From Tricholoma matsutake (Eukaryota; Basidiomycota; Agaricomycetes; Agaricales; Tricholomataceae), in assembly GCA_026075535.2 (NCBI GenBank), contig AP026548.1, forward strand, positions 5,394,001-5,458,000: a stretch of 64,000 bases of DNA, given 5' to 3'. Under the pieces are notes generated by a model that had not been told where the DNA came from, did not search any database, and saw only the letters and a program-made list of their open reading frames with translations. The position numbers and the translations under genes were made by a program. This document shows, piece after piece, positions 56,518 through 64,000 of the stretch (position 1 is the first letter of the stretch; each line of letters begins with the position of its first letter).

Positions 56518-58791
56518 GTGCGCTGCACAGAGATTCTTGCATCCATCATGACTTGCGTGGATCAACACAGTGAATCGGAACAAGCTCAAAAGCTGAAGTG
56601 CTTGACTGCATTTGTTGATGAAATGGCTCGTACAGAAGGATTCTTCCCTTGTGCTGTATGTGCTCACACTCTAGGGCTGCACAAGTTGCAATTGGCAAAC
56701 TTGGTCGACCTTGCCGCATGTGGGTCATTGGAGCCGTTGCCAGACAGTAAATTGCGAGGGCAGATGTTGTCAGAAGGAATGATGTTGTGTCGCAATGGGT
56801 TGATGGAGGATGGTATTCAAAGCGCAAGAGTCTGTGGGGAGTGCTTGCATCAGTTACAAGAGGGGCACGTGCCTCAGCCTGCACTCAATGGCAGTCACAA
56901 CATCGGCATTGTTCCCGATGCACTCCGAGGCCTCACTTTTCTCGAGATGCTTTACATAGCCTTGTGCTGGCCTCTCGACTATGTCATCTCATTTACCAAA
57001 TCGCAGGGGCCAATTCCGTGGATGAAGATTACTCCCAGGGCACGGACGTACACCGTGACACATGGCACACTTCCACTGAAGGACCGTGATGTTCAGTGTG
57101 TGTTGCTGCTTGATTGGCAACTGAAGACGTCAAAGATGTTGCCCAGTCTGCAGAGGCTCACTATTCGGAGGGCCCATGTGGAAGAAGCAGTCAACTGGCT
57201 GCAATTAAACAACCCTTTTTACAAAGACATAGGACTGGACGATGAGAGGTTGCAACAGCTGCCTGAAGACTGGATCGCACAGCAAGTGAAAGACCAACCC
57301 AGTGAGTTTTGATTTTGCTGACAGACAGCCTGCTTGATGACAATCTTGACACATTAGAGAGACTGCCGCTCGATGAAGCATTGAACCATTACAAAGATTG
57401 TAGGTGGTGGCAAATGATCATTGACATATATTGACAAGCATATAGTTCCCGTTGTAGACGACGATACTTTTTCAAAAGCATTCCCTTACATTTTCCCTTA
57501 CAGTCACGTACCATTCAACCTGGGGAGCACAGGAGGGGCATGAGCTTTGGGGAAGTGGGTGACTACTCATGCTAGCAAACGTTTCGACAACCAACCCGGT
57601 TTCTTCCACCTGCTCCTGGAGACCTGTCAGCGAGACGAGATGGCTGTGATGGCCACATGATTGCCTGAACAGCTGGAAGTTACATGCTGGGAAGTGCGCC
57701 TCAGGTACCTGAACCTGCTGCTGGCTAAAGTGATAGGGGCAGACATCACTCAAAATGTTCTGCGTGGCAAGTCAGACAGAAACTCTGTGCAAGTCAGACA
57801 ACTGGATTTTCTGTTGAGCCTCGAGCTGGGCAAGAATGTTCCAGTCAAAACAATGGTGGCCACTGCATCGTATGCCGATAATCTGCACCACATGGTGAAC
57901 ACATTCCACGCCTCCAGTTCAGACAACAGTCCCCATATGAGGGCACGCGAGTTTCATCAAGCCTCCAGAACCCTTATTTCTCACTTGCTCGACTTCAACA
58001 ATCTGGGGGCAGGGATGTTCGGAAAAACAGTGGCTTTTTTGGCTACCGTGGAGCACTGGGCGGCAAATGGGTTAGTTCTTCGCATGCTGCTGTGGACTGA
58101 CAATGTGCACCACCCTTTGACTATAGGTTGCGAGGCGGCAGTGGTTTACAAGAGATTCTACATCAGCGAGAGGTCTATTGAGAGAGCTGAAGACAATGGC
58201 ACTCCAGGTCGCATGGCTACAGGGGGCGCATCGCATTTGCTCGACTGCCACACTATGGGCTCAAGTAAGAGAGCACTAGTCCAACACGAACAACAGAACT
58301 TCCACCGAGCTCTTCAAGGGCCATATACTGCTGAGATCGCACTGGCAATGACTTCCATCAACTACCTCGAGGGTGCCACCTGGTGGGACAAGATCGTAGC
58401 GGCTGCCAGATGCATCATTAGGACAAGGTCGTGGACTGAGTCTGAACAAGTCAGACTGCTCTGTTTTGGAGGGGATGGCTATCAGTTGCACAAGTTTCAC
58501 GCCTTTGACATGGAGGGCTTAGAATCTGTGTTGACTACAGTACACCAGTTAAGTGGTTTGGTACACTTGAAGACTGAACTCTTGCTAACGTGTTGTGTCA
58601 TGCAGGGTAAAACATTGGGGGGACTCAAAACAGGCAGTGGCCTACATGAGACGAGAGGTTGGTTTCTAGAAATGGAATCTGCTGGAATTCACGTTGGCAG
58701 CGGCCGAAGGTGGGCACGAGGGACTGTTGAGACTGGTAGACGGCAACACCTTGATGCCACGGCTGACAGGAGGGTTACCCCCCCTAACTGA
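56518..58791 (+). CDS. diverged Rep-like Helitron protein without HUH histidines
   Basis: The first frame (56518-57312) parallels the DUF6570-like part of RepHel: CAVCAHTL, GMMLCRNGL, VCGECLHQL, LTFLEMLYIALCWPLDYVIS, and LQRLTIRRAHVEEAVNWLQL-NNPFYKDI matching the RepHel segment that ends LKSNNPLYANI. A GTGAGT...GACAG intron follows. HASKRFDNQPGFFHLLLETC (near 57567-57626) is the start of the Helitron N domain. The 376-codon frame 57661-58791 reaches FGKTVAFLATVEHWAANGLV, which aligns with the RepHel segment before HLHMILW but reads VLRMLLW, so both HUH histidines are gone. No Y2 motif or helicase is visible. TGA 57658-57660 precedes this frame where Arg would fit. I infer a nuclease-dead relative of Rep with long open frames. 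Confidence 0.65.
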
Positions 58792-59065
58792 TTCAACTGC
58801 AAAGGGGGTAGCACGACGACTGGGCCTTCTGAAGCCGTGGACCACAGTCAACAATTTGCGAGGAAAGCAACTGAGCTGGGGGTTAGCATGGGATTTCTTT
58901 GAAATGGTTGAAATGGGCATGTCAACCGTGGCCAAGTGAGAAAATGTTTTTACTGCCTATGTATTATAATGTAACAATAGCAAAATGATATCATGTGATG
59001 TACAGTATGCAGCTTACCAATAATTCAAATAAGCAAGGTTTACGCTGCCGCTTGCGACGGCACCT
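58792..59065. other. end of the 13.3-kb insertion
   Basis: A second frame continues to 58939 with FFEMVEMGMSTVAK. After that come non-coding sequence and the terminal hairpin GCCGCTTGCGACGGC at about 59047-59061. Confidence 0.4.
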
Positions 59066-59082
59066 AGTTCCCTAATGGTGGT

Positions 59083-61182
59083 CCATCACAATGTAACTGG
59101 CATCACTCTCCAAAGTCCAGGCCTAGTAACACTAATCTATACACACAACATGAGACTTCAGGTGGCCTGCAGAGGATCCCTGAATGCCTCTATACCACTC
59201 AGTCATTTGAGTCATGGCTCATATTTTTACTCTCTCATTCTCAAATTGAGGACCATTTGTATCAGACTTTTGCAAAATCTCAAGGGGTGTTCAATCCTGG
59301 ACAGATGCATGATATATATGACAGCCCTGCCTGGAGTTCATTGCACCCTTTTCTTCAATCACCTTACCACCTTGTTTTTGCTTTATATATTGACTGGTTT
59401 AATCCTTTGACCAATAAAATTGCAGGTATGTCTGTTAATTTTGGGGTGTAGATGAAAATTAACAAATCTTTAGGCAAAGTAGTATCATGTGGGGCCATTA
59501 TCCTATACTGTTTGAACTTGCCCATCTCCATCAGATTCCTTTGTGAAAACACATTTACTATTGGAATGACTCCCTCTCCACATGCCCCAACCATTTGGAC
59601 AATACCACATGTTCTGGAGCCTATCAAGAAGATGATTTTAAACTTAGACCTCCCAGGAAAGGTCTTACCTACAGATTGCAACCCACAGGGCACTGCAGTA
59701 GCAGCACAACTTATTCCACTGCTTGCAGATTTGCAAGCCATTTGGAAAGTGTCTGGATTTGTTTCTCATGCTGCTGGGCTATTCTGTTCCTTCTGTAAAT
59801 GTCACCACAATGACATTGAGGATCTTGATTACCATCATTGGGAACTGCGGCATGGAACTGAAGTTCACACTCAAGCTCAGGAGTGGTGCAATCTGGTGAC
59901 CATCAAGGCTAAAACAGCTATGACTAAAGAAACTGGTGTATGGTGGACACCACTCCATGATCTTCCTTACTGGGATCCTGTTCAATATGTCATTCTAGGA
60001 TTCATGCACAGTTTTCTTGAAGGAATCCTTCAGTATCGTCTTCAAGTTCTGTGGGACATTGGTTGAACTAAGGCTGCAATCAAATTGTTGGCAACCCTTC
60101 AACTTAATGATGATGACACAGATGCAGAGACTTCATCCAATTACTCTGAAGATGATAGTGCAAGTCAACACAGCAGCACTTCAGGTCTTGCAGAGTATTT
60201 GGACAATATGGATGTTGATGATGAAAACATTTCTACTTTTACCTCCAGTTCTACTCCTACTCCCAGTTCAAATGCTGTGCCTCTTCCTTCTGATGACTAT
60301 GATGAAGATGAAGAAGTGCCTGTGTCTATTGCTGGTGCATTTCACTTTACACCTACAGAGCTGGCTATTAGGAGATTATGGGCAAATCAAAACAAACTGC
60401 TGCCTTCATAAGTCCTCAATTTCTCAAATGTACTTTCACTAAGTAGTATGTTTTGAACAGAGGATATGGAGTTGACAATGCTTTGCCAGAGTGCTTGTCA
60501 TGGATGCTTAGATGCACTCCTTCACAATAACAACCTCCAAGCCAATGTTTCTGAATTGGCTGAGATTTTACAACCAAGCACTCACCCCACTGCTCGGCCA
60601 ACACACAACCTCAATGGCCCTGAAGTTGCTGCTGCTCATGCAAGTGGAAAGCCCCTTGATTGAAGGCACTATGACCTTCTTCTTCAATATCTGAGAGTCA
60701 TTGGCTGGGACTACAATTCAGTATTCACTGGTGGACCTTATGCTCTTAGCCTCCTGCTCCCTCCTGCTGTTCAACAGCCTTGCCAAGTGGTCTTTGAGGA
60801 TCGAACATACAGCCACAACAATAGCCATGCAGGAAACAGCCATATTCAGTTCTATATCCCAACATGTGGAGATACCATCAAGACTGGATATATTGAGGAA
60901 ATTTGGGAACTTCCCCTTGAAGGTCTCTGGCAAACATTTTTCTTTGTTTGTCAACATCGTCCACTCTCACCAGCTCAGCAAAGAAAGACACCATACACAG
61001 TTGAGCCTTGCTCAAGGCTGCAATCAAAGGCTGTCAGTTGTGAGCTATCAAACACTGTGTACATTCTTGAACCACAGCATATCATTTGCCACCTTGCTAC
61101 CTATACAATCCCTGTTGGCACATATGGGTTGAAGAAGGATGTTATGCTCATTAATTGGTCACTCAACTGTAAACGTAGATAG
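59083..61182 (+). pseudogene. CACTA (Tnp2-type) transposase, 3' part
   Basis: From 59083 the frame interrupted at 45449 resumes. ECLYTTQSFESWLIFLLSHS, HDIYDSPAWSSLHPFLQSPY and ALYIDWFNPLTNKIAG precede an intron (GTATGT...TTTAG, about 59426-59473). Then come VVSCGAIILYCLNLP, NTFTIGMTPSPHAPT, VSGFVSHAAGLFCSFCKC, PYWDPVQYVILGFMHSFLEG and LQVLWDIG. TGA at 60064-60066 follows, where Arg is usual (GIGRTKA in relatives). After that come an acidic Ser/Asp-rich linker, an intron near 60411-60465, TGA at 60661, and the C-terminal domain (GGPYALSLLLPPAVQQ to NWSLNCKRR). The catalytic region is recognisable. Confidence 0.87.
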
Positions 61183-61194
61183 GAAACATAATAA

Positions 61195-61728
61195 TTACAT
61201 GAGAGTCAAAAAAGTAATATTGGTGTGCACACAGGCTCCCAGCAATGGGAGGGTACCAAAGAACAGCATAGCCTCATTCATCTTATCTGGTGAACCTGGC
61301 TGGTGTTCCAGAATATACTCCCCATCAGGATCAAATTCTGGCTGGCGGGCATAAACCACCCCCCGAATTGGAGCTGGTAATGGCACATCGCCAGGGCCGA
61401 GGTATGATGACTGCCACTCCTCTTTGCTGGCCTCCCCAAGTGGGACAGGGGATGCCGTCATAAAGCAGTCAAACATTGTATTTGTATATGTTGCAGTGGT
61501 GTCGTCATTCTCAGAGCTGTCAGGCTCCTGGTCCAGCTGCGCCCGTGTCTGTGCTTGGACAGAGGAGGGGAAAAGAGGGTACCCTGGGGACGGAGAGAGC
61601 ACAGTTGCCCACTGCGTCATCAGTAGTGGGGGCAGGTGCTGGGCTGTGCTGTCATTGTCGGCACCATTTGAGCCATGATCCACCCCACAAGCCATTGCTT
61701 GTGAGACTGGAGGTGGCTGGTGGGTCAT
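61195..61728 (-). CDS. 177-codon ORF, Pro/Ser-rich, unknown
   Basis: The frame MTHQPPPVSQAMACGVDHG...HTNITFLTLM has a Pro/Ser/Gln-rich first half, an acidic middle and LGPGDVPLPAPIRGVVYARQ in the second half. I recognise no family. Its upstream region is interrupted by a solo LTR. Part of its start is similar to sequence on the far side of the LTR (GTGGATCATGG), so it may be the surviving end of a longer coding sequence or of a tandem duplication. Confidence 0.35.
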   Translation of the reverse strand: MTHQPPPVSQAMACGVDHGSNGADNDSTAQHLPPLLMTQWATVLSPSPGYPLFPSSVQAQTRAQLDQEPDSSENDDTTATYTNTMFDCFMTASPVPLGEASKEEWQSSYLGPGDVPLPAPIRGVVYARQPEFDPDGEYILEHQPGSPDKMNEAMLFFGTLPLLGACVHTNITFLTLM

Positions 61729-61741
61729 GCTGGCATCCTGG

Positions 61742-62413
61742 TGTTATGATTTTGTTATTGTAACCCAGGATGACCAGACGTACGCCGGCAAGACCGGGTA
61801 CTTCATTTTTCCTTCCCATTCGACTTGACTCATTCTGACGGGAGATGCTTTGATACCCAAACTCCCACCATTTGACATGCTGCGCTGCAGCATCCCTTGA
61901 CATTGGACCCTTGACATCGGATCCGTGATGTCGGATGCCTCATGCCAAGCATGAGGCTTATCTTCTATTGTTCTTTGACATGCTGCGCTGCAACACTCCA
62001 TGACATTGGACACCTCATGCTAGGCATGACACTTATTGTTCTATTGTTCTTTCTATTATTACTTGACAAGGATCTCATATTCCGATTGGACGATAGACAT
62101 TTCTGAACCGTATATAAGCTATAGTAATACTGCCTGTATTCCTCAGCTTGACCTAATTCAATCAACAGTCTTAGACTCAACCAGAACACTCAACAGCTTA
62201 GGAAGCCCCTAGCTGTGATAACTCAAACTCGACAGTTAGAAAGCCTCCAACTGTAATACACAAACAAACAGTCTATTCAGAAAGCCTCTGAGTACAGATA
62301 GCCGTGACTACTTGAGGAAGTACCCAAGCGAAGGCAGGAAGCCCGATACAGTTGGAAAGCCACCAACTGCAATACACAAAGCCAAGGCTGAGTTGAGACC
62401 TATAGTCTTAACA
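61742..62413 (+). mobile_element. solo LTR
   Basis: The 672-bp segment begins TGTTATGA and ends TCTTAACA (TGTTA/TAACA termini), with the 5-bp duplication CCTGG at 61737-61741 and 62414-62418. A TATATAAG box at 62111-62118 would start transcription inside it. There is no internal retrotransposon region, so it arose by LTR-LTR recombination. It is not related to the 265-bp LTR at 3332. Confidence 0.88.
62111..62118 (+). promoter_or_regulatory. TATA box of the solo LTR
   Basis: TATATAAG stands about 300 bp before the LTR end, in the position of an LTR promoter. Confidence 0.5.
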
Positions 62414-62559
62414 CCTGGTGCTGTCCAATGCTGTCATAGGGTCATAGCACCCATGATCCACCCAGCAAGCAGTTGCACACTGGCATATAAGTGAGTGCTG
62501 GGCAGTCCATTGTGATTGTGAGGTGCTGGGGTTGGTACAATGCCTGTTTTGGTGAGTTT

Positions 62560-63860
62560 GGGGGGGGGGGGGGGGGGTTAGCATGACATAGCACAGATTC
62601 AGGGGTGTGTAGGTGTGTACCGTGCAGGTATCCCGCTTCTCAGGTCTCCCAGCACCCCTCTCCATCATCCAAACCCTGCTGCTCGTCGTTACCTGTAGTT
62701 TAGATCCTAAAGAAGAAAGAACACCATTAGTTAGCTAGTAAAAAACAAGAATTGAGCACAAAAAACATACCTAGATGCCTATGTTGTGTCCGATCAGCTT
62801 GTTTGCAGCTGTGGGTGGTGCTTAGTGGTGTGGGAGTGGACGTGGAAGTGGTGGTGGTAGAGGTTGGAGGGAGCCTTCCCCTCGCATACAGAGTGAGGGG
62901 CAAGGGTGTCGTCATCCTTCATCGTTCTCCCATCATCATCATTGTGCCCGCATGCTTGTCCGTTGCTGTTGCTTGGGTGTCCTCATCGTCATGCCACCTG
63001 CTGTTTACCCTGCGAGCAGTTGCTCGCAGCGGTAGGGGTGGGTGCTGGGTGTCGGGTGCCATCTGATCATCATTGTCATCATCCCTGTTGCCAGTAGTTC
63101 AATTTAGTTAGTAAAAAAGAAAAAGAAAAAGAAAGAGAAACAAACAAAAAAACTTACCTATGGCCCAAGAGACGTCAATGTCTCTTGGGCCTTTTTATTC
63201 TTTCCCTCCTCTGTGTCATCTCGTCATCTCCCCATCATTGTCCCCATCTTCGTTTCCCCTTTCTCCTCGTTTTCTCATCATTGTCCTCTTGTCATTGTTA
63301 ATGTCGTTCATTGCCTGTCATCACCCTGCTACACACCTTGTGAGCAGAGGCTCGCAGTGGTGACATGGGGTGTCCTGGCCTGTCCCAGTGTGGGTCTGTC
63401 ATCACAAAATGTTGATAGCCTAAAATACAATAGATTAGTAAAAAGAAAGAAATGACAAAAACTCACCCAGGGCACAAACGACAATAGATGTCGTTTGGGC
63501 CCATCTGCATCTGTTCCCCTGGCATTTGTGTACCTTGCCTTTGCCGTCTTTGTTCAGCATTGTTTGTCGTCTTGTTGTTCCCCCATCATCTCATTCCCAT
63601 GGTTGTGGTGCGGGGTTTGGGAATGGGGTGTCTCAGGGTGGAGTTGTTATAAGTTAAAAACACCTAAGATAGAGTTGATTAGTAAAAAGAAACATGAAGA
63701 AATAAGAAAAAAAGCTTACCTGGGGCCCAAACCACGGTTGAATGTCATTTGGGTAGCATTTCTGCTCTTTTGTTGTTGTTGTTGTTCAGTGGGAGGCATG
63801 GGAGAAGGCCGCAACTTGCGGTCTTTCTTGAACATTCAGGACCCCAAATGATGCATCAGA
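62560..63860 (-). repeat. second hairpin/intron-like array
   Basis: On the minus strand four segments have complete intron signals. They are 63664-63719 (GTAAGC...TACTAAT...CTTAG), 63420-63466 (GTGAGT...TACTAAT...TTTTAG), 63085-63157 (GTAAGT...TACTAAC...AACAG) and 62707-62770 (GTATGT...CTAACTAAT...TTTAG). In two units the 'exon' ends with a GGGCC-type hairpin touching the 5' splice site, for example GGCCCAAGAGAC...GTCTCTTGGGCC at 63162-63191; the other two keep degenerate versions. No exon has an open frame throughout. It shares text with the array at 35-37 kb (GGTATCC, GCAGGTCTCC or TCAGGTCTCC, ACCCCTCT; CGAGCAG...CTCG hairpins), so both belong to one family. Confidence 0.6.
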
Positions 63861-64000
63861 ATGCATTGATGGGGTCGTCTGGTAGCAGGGAATGTGCCAT
63901 TGGGCAGCTTACATCATGTGGGGAGGTGGTGAAGGGTGAAAGAGGGAAGGGTGGGGAGGAGAGGGTCCTGGGGCTATCTCAAATTCTTGAGACCTTGAAC
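63861..64000. other. window end, no gene seen
   Basis: This G-rich sequence probably continues the array family, cut by the window border. Confidence 0.3.

Larger units (their letters stand above)
45770..59065 (-). mobile_element. 13.3-kb Helitron-bearing insertion inside the MITE
   Basis: AGTT from the MITE right arm is present on both sides (45766-45769 and 59066-59069). The segment begins ACCTTGCTTGCAAGGT, a 7-bp-stem hairpin, and ends with another hairpin (GCCGCTTGCGACGGC) followed by ACCT. On the minus strand, the direction of RepHel, the 3' tip is therefore a hairpin ending AAGCAAGGT, and its inverse ACCTTGCTT lies about 28 bases inside the 5' tip. Classical Helitrons start TC and end CTRR without target duplication. 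These ends do not fit that, and the asymmetric inverted repeat recalls Helentron-like elements. The content is RepHel (46079-51848, minus), cargo genes (52317-55793, plus) and a Rep-like paralogue (56518-58791, plus). Confidence 0.7.

Noticed and set aside
55948..56667. 239-codon minus-strand ORF
   Set aside because: No recognisable motif; it runs antisense into the start of the Rep-like gene, which has clear homology to RepHel.

Overview
The window reads as a repeat-rich piece of a filamentous basidiomycete (Agaricomycete) genome. The multi-copy families in it (Plavaka, DUF6698, JmjC, TET/JBP-like dioxygenase, DUF6570-type Helitron) are ones I associate with ectomycorrhizal Boletales, but species cannot be fixed from sequence alone. 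Almost everything is mobile DNA, its cargo, or relics. I see no rRNA gene, no CRISPR array and no convincing functional tRNA gene; tRNA-like sequences are SINE-type.

Layout. 0.1-3.2 kb: a 3.1-kb near-perfect palindrome with CACTG termini and a 3-bp target duplication, cored by 10-22 bp tandem repeats. 3.3-12.1 kb: a full-length but decayed Ty3/Gypsy chromovirus-type retrotransposon with both LTRs and a TTAAC duplication. 12.1-16 kb: tandem repeats and tRNA-derived SINE pieces. 16-40 kb: a block in which a shared upstream motif (R) occurs five times in outward-facing orientation. It holds a relic of a TET/JBP-like gene, a Plavaka transposase, a multi-copy gene of unknown function, a multi-exon JmjC gene between inverted repeats, an OTT_1508-type deaminase-like gene, a 2.6-kb non-autonomous element with 8-bp duplications, and a broken TET/JBP-like dioxygenase gene. 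40-43.4 kb: two divergent genes of multi-copy families separated by five TGASTCA sites.

44.9-61.2 kb: a three-level nest with readable boundaries. A CACTA (Tnp2-type) transposase gene is split by a palindromic MITE (8-bp duplication ATGGTGGT). The terminus of that MITE is split in turn by a 13.3-kb segment (4-bp duplication AGTT). The segment carries a Helitron RepHel (minus strand), two cargo genes, and a second, diverged Rep-like protein on the plus strand that lacks the HUH histidines. 61.2-64 kb: a solo LTR (CCTGG duplication) and a second copy of the hairpin/intron-like array found at 35-37 kb.

One process links the window. Nearly every inferred premature stop is TGA where the family suggests CGA, LTR differences are all transitions and mostly at CpG, and a 194-bp tandem duplication in Plavaka shows three CpGs intact in one copy and all three converted in the other. 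This is the footprint of cytosine methylation and deamination on transposons, next to genes (TET/JBP, JmjC, deaminase) from families that modify nucleic acids or chromatin. Intron positions and family assignments are read by eye and from memory; no searches were run.
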